From Micromonospora sp. KC606 (lineage in GTDB: Bacteria; Actinomycetota; Actinomycetes; Mycobacteriales; Micromonosporaceae), in assembly GCF_004348675.1 (NCBI RefSeq), contig NZ_SMKN01000023.1, positions 1 to 46,394 on the forward strand: a DNA stretch of 46,394 bases. The letters run 5' to 3'. Shown piece after piece: positions 32,368 through 41,291 of this stretch (position 1 is its first letter; each line of letters starts with the position of its first letter). The notes below the pieces were generated by a model. The model saw only the letters and a program-made list of their open reading frames with translations, made no database searches and was not told the origin of the DNA. The position numbers and the translations under genes are program-made.

Positions 32368-35300
32368 TCAAACGCCCGGTACGCCGCTGCCGCTCTCCCC
32401 CAGCTCTGCGGTGAGCTGCTCCTCCGTGAGGGCTTCGACCTCCAGGTAGATCTCCGCCGTGGCAGTCAGGATCGCCGGATCCGTTGCCCGGCGCAGCAGT
32501 GCGTCCGCGAGCCGTGCGACGGTCAGCGAGCCGAGCACGTCGTGGATGCGGACGTCGTCGGTGTCGAGGGCGGCGCGGAGGCGCGCAGTGATGGCCGTGG
32601 CGAGCACGGAGTCGCCGCCGAGCTGGAAGTAGTCGTCGTGCAGCCCGATCGGGCCGGACTGGAGGGCCTGCTCCCAGACGTAGGCGACCAGCTTCTGCAG
32701 GGGCGTTTCGGGGCCTGCGTGCGTCTCGTCCGCCGGGCGCGTCTCGGCGAGGGCCGTGAGCGCCCTGCGGTCGACCTTGCCGTTGGGGGTGAGTGGCAGT
32801 TCCGACGTGACGACGAGGGGGTCGGGCAGCATGTGCGGCGGAAGGCGGAGGGCGGCATGCGCGACCAGGTCGGCGGCGGTGACGCCGGCGCTGACCGCGA
32901 CTGCGGCGAGCCGCGGCGCGCCCGTCCCCCGCAGCACGAAGGCAACCGCCTGGCGGACCTCGGGATGGTCGCCGAGGGCGGCTTCGACCTCGCCCAGCTC
33001 GATGCGGAAGCCGCGGATCTTCACCTGGTCGTCGGCGCGACCGAGGAACTCCAGGGTGCCGTCGGGCCAGTACCGGGCGCGGTCGCCGGTGCGGTACCAC
33101 CGCCCGCCGTCGCGGGTGACGAACCGGTCGGCGGTGCGGTCCGGATCGGCACGGTAGCCGTCGGCCACGCCTGCCCCGCCGATCCACAGTTCGCCAGGGA
33201 CCCAGTCCGGGCAGTCGCGGCCCTGCGGGTCGACCACCCGGCACTGGACGCTGCGCAGCGGGGTGCCGTACGGAACGCTCGTCCACTCGCCCGGAACCAC
33301 CCCGTCGTGGACCTCCTGGATGGTGGAGTGGATCGCCGTCTCGGTCGTTCCACCGAGGCCGAGGAAGCGGCAGCCGGGCACCTGGGCGTGCAGCCGACCG
33401 GGCAGGTCGGTGCCGACCCAGTCTCCGCCGAGCAGGACGACGCGCAGGCTGTCGCCCAGCGGCTCGGCGCGACCGGCGGTCAGCAGCATGTCGAGCAGGC
33501 TCGGCACGCAGTTGAGCACGGTCACGGCGTGGTCGCGGACGAGGGCGGCCCAGGCGGCGGCGTCGCGGCGGGCCGTTTCGTCGACCGCGACGATGGCCCC
33601 GCCGACGGAGAGCGGCGCGAACAGGTCGAAGACCGAGAGGTCGAAGTCCAGCGCGGACAGGGCGAGGGTACGGTCGTCGGCGCTGAGGGCGAGCCGCTCG
33701 ACCAGGTCGTTGATGGTGTTGGCGGCGGCCCGGTGGGACACCTCGACGCCCTTCGGCTCGCCGGTGGAGCCGGAGGTGAACAGCACGTACGCGACGTCGG
33801 CCGGGGCGGCGAGAACGGGGGCGGCGGCAGGGTGCGCCGCCGTGACCGCCGTGGCGTAGCTGACCTCGTCGTCGTCGGCCGGGTGCTCGGCAACGACGAC
33901 CGTGATGCCGGCCCGCTCGCGGATCCGGCGTACCCGCTCCGCGGGCTGCTCCACACCGATCGGGACGTAGTGGGCACCCGCCGCCAGCACCCCGAGGACG
34001 GCGACGACCTGCTCCGGGCCCTTGGGCAGCCGGACGGCCACGGCGTCGCCGGCCCGGACGCCGAGGTCGGCGAGGGTGCGGGCGAGGCGGAGGGCACCGT
34101 CGGCCAGCTGACCGTAGGTGAGGGCGGTACCGGCTGCGGTCACGACCGCCGGCCGGTCCGGCTCGTGGGCGGCGCGGGCGAAGAACGCGTGGTGTAGCGG
34201 GTGCTCTGGCAGCGGGCCAGCGGTGGCGTTGACCCGTTCCCGCACCGCCCGGCACGCCGGGGGACGCAGGTCCCCGACCGGGTGGTCCCAGGCCGCGCCG
34301 TTCGCGACGCGACCGAGCAGATCACCGAAAGCGGCGAACATCTCGTCGGCGACGCCGTCGGGCAGCGCGTCGGCACGGACGTCCCAGTTGACGAGCAGGC
34401 CGCCGTGCAGCTCGGTCACCTGGGCGTCGAGAACGACCTGCGGGCCCTGGGAGATGATGTGGACCGGCTCGCCGAGGACCCGTTCCACCTCGGCGCCGAA
34501 GAGCTCGCCGAGGTCCAACGCGCTGGTGAACACGACAGGGGCGAGCACCTGCGTGCCGTGCTCCCGGGAGAGGTCGCGCAGCACGTCCAGCCCCGGGTAC
34601 GAGGCGTGCGCGACGGCGTCGTGCATGGACTGCTGCACGTCCTGGGCGCGCTCGGCGAACTCGGCGGGCTGGGACACGTCCACCGGCAGCAGCACCGAGC
34701 TGGTGAAGTCGCCGACGAGACGCTCCACATCGGGGTGGACCGGCTGACGGTCGAACATCGGGACGTTGAGCAGGAAGCGTGGTACGCCGCTCCACGCCCC
34801 CAGCACCTCGGCGAACGCCGTGGCGACGGCCACGGCCGGAGTGACGGCGTGGCGGCGGGCCTGGCGTACCAGGCCGGCACGGGTCCTGGGGTCGAGCCAC
34901 CGGTGCAGCCGGACGACCCGGTCCGGGTCGCTCCGCTGACTCTCGGGCCGCGCCGGAAGCTCGGGAGCGCCCGGCAGATCGGCGAGCCGCTCCTGCCACC
35001 AGCGCACGTCGTCGGGACGGGGCCGCTCGGTGCGCCGGTGGGCGAGGTACTGCGCGTACTGGAGGCCGAGAGCCGGCAAGGGCTGGTCCGGGTGCTCGTA
35101 GAGCCGGACCAGGTCGGCGAGGAGCATCCGGTAGCTGCGGGCATCGGCGGCGAGCATGTCGATGTCGACGTGGACGCGGGTGCGGCGCTCGGGCAACAGG
35201 GTGACCCGCACGTCGATCATCCGCCCCTGTTCCACCGGGAGGAGCTGGTGGGACATCTGCTCGCGCAGTGCCGTGGTGGCCGCGGCGGCCTCGTCCGGGG

Positions 35301-35835
35301 CGGCGTCGCGCAGGTCGAGAACCGGCAGCTCGGAGCCGTGCCGCCATGGTTCGGTGACCTGCCGCCCGTCGTCCAGGATGCGGGCGCGCAGCATGTGGTG
35401 ATGCTGGGCGAGAACGGCGAGGGCGGCGCCGAGCCGGGCGGGATCGACGTCGTGACCGTCGAACTCGGTGTAGAGGTGCGCCGCGACGGCGCCGAGCTGC
35501 TGGCTCGCACCGCGCCCCACCCAGTACGCGTGCTGCATCGGCGCGAGCGGGAACGGTTCGCCCTCGGGGATGGCGGGTACGTCCGGGCGGCCGGATGTGG
35601 TCGAGTCGTCGGACGGTGTCGTGGATGCGAGCAGGGCGGACCAGGCGCCGAGGGTGGGGGTGGCGATGAGGTCGGCGAAGCTCACCTGGGCGCCGCGCTG
35701 GCGTAGCAGTCCGGCGATGCGCATCAGCTTGAGCGAGTCGAGGCCGAGCGCGATGAGATGGTCGTCGTCGCCGGCAGTGGTTCCGCTGCCCAGCAGCTCG
35801 AGGGTAAGTCGCCGCAGGTCATCCAGGTCGGACAT
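32368..35835 (-). CDS. Siderophore NRPS: aryl-carrier, cyclization, adenylation, carrier
   Basis: A 1155-residue NRPS starting at ATG 35835 (AAAGG 6 bases upstream; TTG 35841 is unlikely). Domains: N-terminal aryl carrier protein (1-75, pantetheine Ser34 in ALGLDSLKLMRI); heterocyclization domain (about 90-510) with the diagnostic DxxxxDxxS as DMLAADARS at 226-234; adenylation domain (about 535-1035) with LFTSGSTGEPKG, WYRTGDRAR and the final Lys in PNGKVDR; carrier protein with Ser1076 in LGGDSVLA. The adenylation pocket read by eye (D-L-F-N-L-G-L-I-H) is close to the cysteine code DLYNLSLIW. It would join an aryl acid to Cys (or Ser) and cyclise it to a thiazoline or oxazoline. The layout is that of MbtB without its thioesterase. 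An iron box lies upstream. Confidence 0.93.
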   Translation of the reverse strand: MSDLDDLRRLTLELLGSGTTAGDDDHLIALGLDSLKLMRIAGLLRQRGAQVSFADLIATPTLGAWSALLASTTPSDDSTTSGRPDVPAIPEGEPFPLAPMQHAYWVGRGASQQLGAVAAHLYTEFDGHDVDPARLGAALAVLAQHHHMLRARILDDGRQVTEPWRHGSELPVLDLRDAAPDEAAAATTALREQMSHQLLPVEQGRMIDVRVTLLPERRTRVHVDIDMLAADARSYRMLLADLVRLYEHPDQPLPALGLQYAQYLAHRRTERPRPDDVRWWQERLADLPGAPELPARPESQRSDPDRVVRLHRWLDPRTRAGLVRQARRHAVTPAVAVATAFAEVLGAWSGVPRFLLNVPMFDRQPVHPDVERLVGDFTSSVLLPVDVSQPAEFAERAQDVQQSMHDAVAHASYPGLDVLRDLSREHGTQVLAPVVFTSALDLGELFGAEVERVLGEPVHIISQGPQVVLDAQVTELHGGLLVNWDVRADALPDGVADEMFAAFGDLLGRVANGAAWDHPVGDLRPPACRAVRERVNATAGPLPEHPLHHAFFARAAHEPDRPAVVTAAGTALTYGQLADGALRLARTLADLGVRAGDAVAVRLPKGPEQVVAVLGVLAAGAHYVPIGVEQPAERVRRIRERAGITVVVAEHPADDDEVSYATAVTAAHPAAAPVLAAPADVAYVLFTSGSTGEPKGVEVSHRAAANTINDLVERLALSADDRTLALSALDFDLSVFDLFAPLSVGGAIVAVDETARRDAAAWAALVRDHAVTVLNCVPSLLDMLLTAGRAEPLGDSLRVVLLGGDWVGTDLPGRLHAQVPGCRFLGLGGTTETAIHSTIQEVHDGVVPGEWTSVPYGTPLRSVQCRVVDPQGRDCPDWVPGELWIGGAGVADGYRADPDRTADRFVTRDGGRWYRTGDRARYWPDGTLEFLGRADDQVKIRGFRIELGEVEAALGDHPEVRQAVAFVLRGTGAPRLAAVAVSAGVTAADLVAHAALRLPPHMLPDPLVVTSELPLTPNGKVDRRALTALAETRPADETHAGPETPLQKLVAYVWEQALQSGPIGLHDDYFQLGGDSVLATAITARLRAALDTDDVRIHDVLGSLTVARLADALLRRATDPAILTATAEIYLEVEALTEEQLTAELGESGSGVPGV

Positions 35836-35886
35836 CGACAACCTTTCGGGAGTGCGCGCATGGCCGTTGGTCGAGGGTCGTCGACC

Positions 35887-35905
35887 ACTGGTTAGGCTAA
35901 CCTAA
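35887..35905. promoter_or_regulatory. Iron box (DtxR/IdeR/DmdR-type) between NRPS and aryl ligase
   Basis: ACTGGTTAGGCTAACCTAA matches 16 of 19 positions of the IdeR/DmdR consensus TTAGGTTAGGCTAACCTAA, including the whole central dyad. It lies in the 137-base divergent region, 52 bases before the NRPS start and 68 bases before the ligase start, so Fe2+-loaded repressor could shut both. Confidence 0.9.
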
Positions 35906-35972
35906 CCTACTACGGGACGCGTCCAGTGGGGACCCCCGTTCCGGTTGTGCCGCCTGCGAAGGAGAACCAGCG

Positions 35973-37619
35973 ATGCATGTCCCCGACGAACTGGTCGCCC
36001 CCCTTCCCTCTGGCCTGACGCCCTGGCCCCGCGACCTGCGTGAGCGTTACGTCGAACGCGGGTACTGGGACGGTCGGACGCTGGGCCGGCTGCTGCGGGA
36101 CTGGACCGAGGCGCACGGCCGCCGGCTCGCCCTGGTCGCCGGCCCGCACCGGATGACGTACCGGCAGCTCGACGAGAGGGCCGACCGGATGGCGGCGGGT
36201 CTTGCCGACCTCGGCATCCGGGCTGGTGACCGGGTGCTCGTTCAGCTGCCCAACACCGGGGCCTTCCCGCCGCTGCTGTTCGCCCTGGCCCGGGTCGGCG
36301 CGATCGCTGTGCTGACGCTGCCCGCGCACCGGCTCACCGAGATCGGTCACCTCGCCCGGCTCTCCGGCGCGGTGGCCTACGTCGTCGCGGACGAGGTCGC
36401 CGGGTTCGACTACCGGGAGCTGGCCGGGCAGGTCGCCGCGCAGGCGCCGGACCTGCGCCATGTGCTCGTCGATGGCGATCCCGGGCCGTACACGGCGCTC
36501 GCCGCGGTCGACGCGGAGCCGCGGGAGTTCGTGGAGCCCGATCCCGCCGACGTCGCCCTGCTGCTGGTCTCCGGCGGCACGACCGGCGTGCCGAAGCTGA
36601 TCCCTCGAACGCACGACGACTACGGCTACAACGCCCGGGCCAGTGCCGAGGTGTGCGAGCTGGACCGCGACACGGTGTACCTCGCATGCCTGCCGATCGC
36701 GCACAACTTCCCGCTCGCCTGCCCGGGCATGCTCGGTACCTTCGCGGTGGGCGGCACGGTGGTGCTGTCACCCTCCCCCGCACCGGACGACGCGTTTCCG
36801 CTCATCGAGGCGGAGGGCGTCACCCACACCGCGCTCGTCCCGCCGCTGATCCCGCTCTGGATCGAGACCGTCGGTTGGGATCCGGCGGACCTGTCGACGC
36901 TGGAGGTGCTGCAGGCCGGCGGGTCCAAGCTCTCCGCTGAACTCGCCCGGCGGATTCCCGATGCGCTCGGCTGCCGGGTTCAGCAGGTTTTCGGGATGGC
37001 CGAGGGGCTGCTGAACTACACCCGCAGCGAGGACGACGACGAGATCGTGGCCACCACGCAGGGGTGGCCGATGTGCCCGGACGACGAACTGCGCATCGTC
37101 GACGCCGACGGGGCCGACGTCGCCCCGGGCGAGGTGGGCGAGTTGCTGGTGCGCGGCCCGTACACCCTGCGGGGGTACTACCGGGCGCCCGAGGTGAACG
37201 CCACGGCGTTCACGCCGGACGGGTACTACACCACCGGTGACCTGGTCCGTGCCCTGCCGTCCGGCCACCTCATCGTCGAGGGGCGGGTGAAGGACACGAT
37301 CGATCGCAACGGTGAGAGCGTCTCCGGCGAGGAGATCGAGAGCCACCTGCACGCCCACCCGCTCGTCGACCGGTGCGCCGCCGTGGGGGTGCCCGACGGC
37401 GCCGAAGGCCAGCTGATCTGCGTGGCGCTGCGACCGCCCGCCGGCGCTTCGGCGCCGGAGCTGGCGGACGTGCGCGCGTTCCTGCTGGACCGCGGCGTCG
37501 CGGCCTTCAAGCTGCCCGATCTGCTGGTCGTCGTCGACGAGCTGCCGCTGACCGCCATCGGCAAGATCGACAAGCGGGCGCTGGCCGCTGCTGCCGCTGC
37601 TCCGGCCGCCGCACCATGA
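35973..37619 (+). CDS. Salicylate-AMP ligase (aryl acid adenylation enzyme)
   Basis: A 548-residue stand-alone adenylation enzyme of the DhbE/EntE/YbtE/MbtA group; it activates an aryl acid with ATP and loads it onto an aryl carrier protein, here most likely the N-terminal carrier of the divergent NRPS. Motifs: LLLVSGGTTGVPKLIPRTHD (P-loop), VFGMAEGLLNYT, YYTTGDLV, DRNGESVSGEEIE and the catalytic Lys in AIGKIDKRAL. The pocket has Asn245, Cys250 (AHNFPLACPG) and Leu347 (GLLNYT). At the equivalent DhbE positions 240 and 337, 2,3-dihydroxybenzoate enzymes carry Ser and Val, while salicylate enzymes carry Cys and Leu, so salicylate is the predicted substrate. ATG at 35973 follows GGAGAA. Confidence 0.92.
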   Translation: MHVPDELVAPLPSGLTPWPRDLRERYVERGYWDGRTLGRLLRDWTEAHGRRLALVAGPHRMTYRQLDERADRMAAGLADLGIRAGDRVLVQLPNTGAFPPLLFALARVGAIAVLTLPAHRLTEIGHLARLSGAVAYVVADEVAGFDYRELAGQVAAQAPDLRHVLVDGDPGPYTALAAVDAEPREFVEPDPADVALLLVSGGTTGVPKLIPRTHDDYGYNARASAEVCELDRDTVYLACLPIAHNFPLACPGMLGTFAVGGTVVLSPSPAPDDAFPLIEAEGVTHTALVPPLIPLWIETVGWDPADLSTLEVLQAGGSKLSAELARRIPDALGCRVQQVFGMAEGLLNYTRSEDDDEIVATTQGWPMCPDDELRIVDADGADVAPGEVGELLVRGPYTLRGYYRAPEVNATAFTPDGYYTTGDLVRALPSGHLIVEGRVKDTIDRNGESVSGEEIESHLHAHPLVDRCAAVGVPDGAEGQLICVALRPPAGASAPELADVRAFLLDRGVAAFKLPDLLVVVDELPLTAIGKIDKRALAAAAAAPAAAP

Positions 37620-37657
37620 CGCCGTTTCGCCGTCGCTGACGCCGGGCTCGACGCGCC

Positions 37658-37693
37658 TGCCCCGCCGCCACGTTTCGACGCGGCGGCGGGGCA
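37658..37693. terminator. Convergent terminator hairpin
   Basis: TGCCCCGCCGCC (37658-37669) pairs with GGCGGCGGGGCA (37682-37693), a 12-bp perfect GC-rich stem with a 12-base loop. It lies between the convergent aryl ligase and MbtH genes and should stop both transcripts. Confidence 0.8.
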
Positions 37694-37697
37694 TCGC

Positions 37698-37907
37698 TCA
37701 TCCCCGGGCCACGAGACTCGCCGGGCGCAGGTCGGTCCAGTGCGTCTCCACGTACTCGATGCAACCCTGGCGGGAATCCTCGCCGTGGGCGATGGACCAG
37801 CCCGCTGGCACGGCGGCGAAGGCCGGCCAGATCGAGTGCTGGTTCTCCGCGTTCACGAGCACCAGATAGCGGGCGTCGTCGTCCTCGAACGGGTTGGTGG
37901 CGGCCAT
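37698..37907 (-). CDS. MbtH-like NRPS chaperone
   Basis: A 69-residue MbtH protein with the family signature: NPFEDDDARYLVLVNAENQH, SIWPAFAAVPAGWSIAHGED, and CIEYVETHWTDLRPASL. The two Trp residues that pack against an Ala of the adenylation domain are present. It binds and activates NRPS adenylation domains of the cluster. ATG at 37907 has GGAGG upstream. It is the last gene of a long reverse-strand run and ends 4 bases after the terminator stem. Confidence 0.96.
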   Translation of the reverse strand: MAATNPFEDDDARYLVLVNAENQHSIWPAFAAVPAGWSIAHGEDSRQGCIEYVETHWTDLRPASLVARG

Positions 37908-37937
37908 GGGTCCTCCTTCGGTAAGGGTGGGTGAGGG

Positions 37938-39317
37938 TCAGCCGGGGCTGGCGGCGGTGGCCAACCCGGCATTCGCCTGAGCATGCGCCTCGGGTTCGGC
38001 GCGACGCTGGACCAGCGAGTCGCAGATCTCGCCGGAGCGCACCGCGAGGGTGGAGAGCAGGGAGGCCGTCAGGCCGTGGCTGTGCTCGGTACCGGCGCCC
38101 TGCAGGTAGAGTCCCGCCCGAATCCAGTCGGAGGTGGACACCCGGTGGTCCCGGCCGATCCGCAGACGCCCGCGCCCGTCGGTGACGCACTCCTCGGCGA
38201 GCGGTCCCAGCAGCTCGCGCGGATCCATCGGTTGGTAGCCGGTAGCCAGCACCACGGCGTCCGAGTCGAGCCGGTACCGCTCCCCCGTGGTGAGCGACCG
38301 CAGCACACACCGCACGCCGTCCGGCTCCTCGTGCACCGAGACCAGGGCGGTGGTGTTCAGGATGCGCAGCCGCTGCGCGCCGGCGACCTTCTCCTGGTAC
38401 ACGATCCGGTAGAGCTGCTCGATCAGGTCGCTGTCCACCACCGAGTAGTTGGTGTTGCCGTGGTAGCCCAGCAGGGCCTGCTTGACGTCCTCGGGGGCGG
38501 CGTAGAAGTCGTCCACGGCGGCCGGATCGAAGATCCGGTTCGCGAACGGGCTGTCGTCCGCCGGGCTGTAGCCGTACCGGGTGAACACCGCGCACACCTC
38601 GGCGTCCGCAAAGGTGCGGTGCAGGTACTCGGCGGTCTCGGCGGCGGACTGGCCGGCCCCGACGACGACGAACCGCCGGTGTCGCCGTTCCCCCAGCTCG
38701 CGGGTGCGGAACAGCAGGTCACGGTTGTGCCACACCCTCGGTCCCGCGGTGACGCCCGGGGGCAGCCGCGGTTGCAGGCCGGTGCTGACCACCACGTTGC
38801 GGGTTCGCAGCACCCGGTGCCCACCGTCGGCGTGCGACACCACCACGTCGAGGTGGTCGACCCGCCCAGCGGTGGCGGCAGCGGGCCGGATGGCGACCGC
38901 CGTCTCGCCGTAGGTCACCATGTCGTCCACCGCGGCGGCGCACCACCGCAGGTAGTCATGGAATTCGACCCGGGTCGGGAAAAAACTCTTCTGGTTGATG
39001 AAGTCCGGCAACCGGCCACGCTCGTGCAGGTAGCACAGGAACGTGAAGCGGCTGCCCGGATCGCGCATGGTCACGAGATCCTTGAGGAATGACACCTGCA
39101 TCGTCGCGCCCTCGATCAGCATCCCCGGGTGCCAGCCGAACTGCGGCTGGCGCTCCACGAACGCCGCGCGCACCGGTTGGGCGGCCGGAGGTCGGGTGTT
39201 GTGCTCGTGGATCGCGACGGCCAGTGCCAGGTTCGCGGGGCCGAACCCCACGCCCACCACGTCGTGGACGGTGTCCGCCGGCCCGTGCGGCGTCGGGCCC
39301 GAGTGCCGTGCTGACAT
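37938..39317 (-). CDS. L-ornithine/L-lysine N-monooxygenase (SidA/PvdA/IucD family)
   Basis: A 459-residue flavin-dependent N-hydroxylating monooxygenase. FAD site VVGVGFGPANLALAVAIHEH (about 20-39), family marker TMQVSFLKDLVTMRDPGSRF, NADPH site FVVVGAGQSAAETAEYLHRT (about 217-236), PANRIFDP-like SPFANRIFDPAAVDDF and the C-terminal ATGYQPM. Hydroxylating ornithine or lysine supplies the hydroxamate ligand of the siderophore. The NxNYS segment (HGNTNYSVVDSDLIEQLY) is typical of ornithine enzymes such as PvdA/SidA, so ornithine is favoured. It is 6 bases after the thioesterase gene and 30 before MbtH in the operon. Confidence 0.93.
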   Translation of the reverse strand: MSARHSGPTPHGPADTVHDVVGVGFGPANLALAVAIHEHNTRPPAAQPVRAAFVERQPQFGWHPGMLIEGATMQVSFLKDLVTMRDPGSRFTFLCYLHERGRLPDFINQKSFFPTRVEFHDYLRWCAAAVDDMVTYGETAVAIRPAAATAGRVDHLDVVVSHADGGHRVLRTRNVVVSTGLQPRLPPGVTAGPRVWHNRDLLFRTRELGERRHRRFVVVGAGQSAAETAEYLHRTFADAEVCAVFTRYGYSPADDSPFANRIFDPAAVDDFYAAPEDVKQALLGYHGNTNYSVVDSDLIEQLYRIVYQEKVAGAQRLRILNTTALVSVHEEPDGVRCVLRSLTTGERYRLDSDAVVLATGYQPMDPRELLGPLAEECVTDGRGRLRIGRDHRVSTSDWIRAGLYLQGAGTEHSHGLTASLLSTLAVRSGEICDSLVQRRAEPEAHAQANAGLATAASPG

Positions 39318-39323
39318 GCGGTT

Positions 39324-40121
39324 CTACCCCTTTCTCTGTGCGTGGATGAATGCCGGCGCAACGCCGGGGCCGCGCAGCGGCTCGAGGGCCGCCTCCAGCA
39401 CGGCGGTCCGCTGGTCGAGCAGGTAGAAGTGGCCGCCCGGAAAGGAGCGCACCCCCGCGAAACGGTCGGTCACCTCGGCCCACCGGGCGGCGTCGTCGGC
39501 CGGCGTCGCCGGGTCCTGCGCACCACGGAACACGAACACCGGGGTAGGCAGGCGGATCCGCGCCACCTCCGGCCGGTACGGCTCCAGGAGTCGCAGGTCG
39601 GCGCGGAACGTGTCGAGGGCCAGCGCGCGCAGCTCCGGATCGTCGAACACCTGCGCCGGGGTGCCACCGAGCTCCCGCAGGTACCCCGCGAGCCGGTCGT
39701 CGTCGTATCCGGCAAGGGCCGGTCGCGGGTCCCGCTGGCGGGCCGGGCTCGCGTACCCCGACACGATCAGCCCGGCCAGCGTGCCGCCCGCCGCGTCGAC
39801 CCGCCGGCTGACCTCGTACGCCACGGCCGCACCCATGCTGTGTCCGAACAGGGCGACCGGTCGGTCGCCCAACGGACGCAGCGCCTGCGCGACGGCGTCG
39901 GCGAGTGCCGCCAGATCGGCCGCCGGTGGTTCTCCCCCGCGCTGCTCGCGACCGGGCATCGTGACGGCGAGCACCTCCACCTCGGGCGGTGCGGTCCGGG
40001 CCCAGTCGAGGTAGAACGACGGCAGGCTGCCGGCCGGGGTGAAGCAGACCAGCCGACCCGTTGCCTCGGGCTTGCGCACGTACGGGCGGAACCAGCGCGT
40101 CCAGTCGTCGGTCAGCGGCAT
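39324..40121 (-). CDS. Type II thioesterase (NRPS editing)
   Basis: A 265-residue alpha/beta hydrolase of the TEII type: opening LVCFTPAGSLPSFYLDWART, the nucleophile Ser95 in VALFGHSMGAAVAYE, the acid in FRGAQDPATPADD and the His in FPGGHFYLLDQ. The oxyanion-loop signature is PAGS, where most members have PHAG. TEII enzymes remove wrong or stalled acyl groups from carrier proteins. ATG at 40121 with AGAGGAAG upstream. It lies between the siderophore-binding protein gene and the N-hydroxylase. Confidence 0.92.
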   Translation of the reverse strand: MPLTDDWTRWFRPYVRKPEATGRLVCFTPAGSLPSFYLDWARTAPPEVEVLAVTMPGREQRGGEPPAADLAALADAVAQALRPLGDRPVALFGHSMGAAVAYEVSRRVDAAGGTLAGLIVSGYASPARQRDPRPALAGYDDDRLAGYLRELGGTPAQVFDDPELRALALDTFRADLRLLEPYRPEVARIRLPTPVFVFRGAQDPATPADDAARWAEVTDRFAGVRSFPGGHFYLLDQRTAVLEAALEPLRGPGVAPAFIHAQRKG

Positions 40122-40188
40122 GGATCGCTTCCTCTCGCGGGGTGCGGTGCCTCCGCGCCGGCCAGGATCGGCGGGGCGCCGTCCGGCG

Positions 40189-41223
40189 TCACGGCACTAC
40201 GGCGGCGTCCGCCTTGGTGATGGCGGCGGCGGTGTCGGTGAGGACCTTGGTGAAACGCTGGTAGGTGAGCGGCGTCTCGGTCTGCCAGTCGGCAACCTGA
40301 TTGGCCTTGACGGCGGGGCTGCTCTGCCAGGCGGGGTAGGCCGCCAGCTGCGTCAGGTCGAGGCCGCCTTCGGGGCGCGCGTCCTCGAAGATCAGGTCGG
40401 CCTGGTACCGACCGGCTTCCTCCCAGCTGAGCGACTCGAAGCCGGCCTCGGGCTTCGCCGGCTTGACGACCTGCACACCGAGCTGCCGCAGGTACTTCAG
40501 GTCGGCGTGGAAATCGGGGTCGGCGACGAAGAAGTTCTCCTTGGTCCCCGACACGACCGCCACCGACAGCCCGGGCTTCGCCGCCGCCGCCGTCCTCACC
40601 GCGTTGGCGGCGGCCTCGAACTCGGCTCTGGCCTGCTGGACAGCCGGGCTGTCCGGGTCGGCGCCGAGGGCCGTGGAGAGCTCACCGAATCGCTTCACCG
40701 CGTCCGGGGCCGCGACACCCATCAGCTGGATCACGGCGATCGGAGCGATCTTCTCCACCTTCGCGATGACCTCCTCGGGGATGTACCAGATCATCGGGCC
40801 GTAGGCGATCGTGACGATGAGGTCCGGCTTGAGCGCGATCAGCTTCTCCAGCTGAAACTCGCCGAACGCGGTGCCGACCGACTCGACGCCGGTGAGGTCC
40901 AGGTTGCCGATCTGCGGGCTGGGCTTGCCGTCCGGGGTCTTCTGCGGACCGAACACGCCGACCGGCTTGATGCCGAAGTCGTACAGGGCGGCGGCCGGGT
41001 GGGACTGCGCCACGATCCGGGTCGGACGCTTCGGCAGGTCGATCTTCTTGCCCCGGTCGTCGGTGAAGCTCCACGGGCCCTCGGCGCTGGCCGACGCCCC
41101 GCCGCCCGTCTCCGGGGTCGCGGTCTGCGCGCCGCACGCGCCGAGCAGAACCGTCATGACGACGGCGGCGCCCACGGCGAGCAGCCGCCGCCCGCCCTGG
41201 ACGGGAGAGCCGATCAGTGACAT
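40189..41223 (-). CDS. Ferric-siderophore-binding lipoprotein
   Basis: A 344-residue substrate-binding protein of the FepB/FhuD/BtuF type. N-terminal lipoprotein signal with the lipobox TVLLGACG (Cys lipidation site) is followed by a low-complexity linker and the two-lobe fold: GKKIDLPKRPTRIVAQSHPA, GKPSPQIGNLDLTGVESVGT, LEKLIALKPDLIVTIAYGPM and WEEAGRYQADLIFEDARPE. It presents the loaded siderophore to the FecCD permeases encoded upstream. ATG at 41223 with GAAAGGA. Same strand as the ATPase, 68 bases apart. Confidence 0.93.
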   Translation of the reverse strand: MSLIGSPVQGGRRLLAVGAAVVMTVLLGACGAQTATPETGGGASASAEGPWSFTDDRGKKIDLPKRPTRIVAQSHPAAALYDFGIKPVGVFGPQKTPDGKPSPQIGNLDLTGVESVGTAFGEFQLEKLIALKPDLIVTIAYGPMIWYIPEEVIAKVEKIAPIAVIQLMGVAAPDAVKRFGELSTALGADPDSPAVQQARAEFEAAANAVRTAAAAKPGLSVAVVSGTKENFFVADPDFHADLKYLRQLGVQVVKPAKPEAGFESLSWEEAGRYQADLIFEDARPEGGLDLTQLAAYPAWQSSPAVKANQVADWQTETPLTYQRFTKVLTDTAAAITKADAAVVP

Positions 41224-41291
41224 GGTGCGGGTTTCCTTTCAGCAGGCGCCCCAGGGCACTGCGCCCGGCGGCGTCGGTAGGTCATCGAGGA

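Noticed and set aside
32311..34197. Long forward open frame of 628 codons inside the NRPS gene
   Set aside because: Antisense shadow of the NRPS; no domain motifs, composition dominated by Gly/Arg/Val and His-rich stretches typical of GC-rich mirror frames.
35835..35841. TTG start for the first NRPS
   Set aside because: The ATG two codons downstream has the correctly spaced AAAGG; the TTG would sit too close to it.
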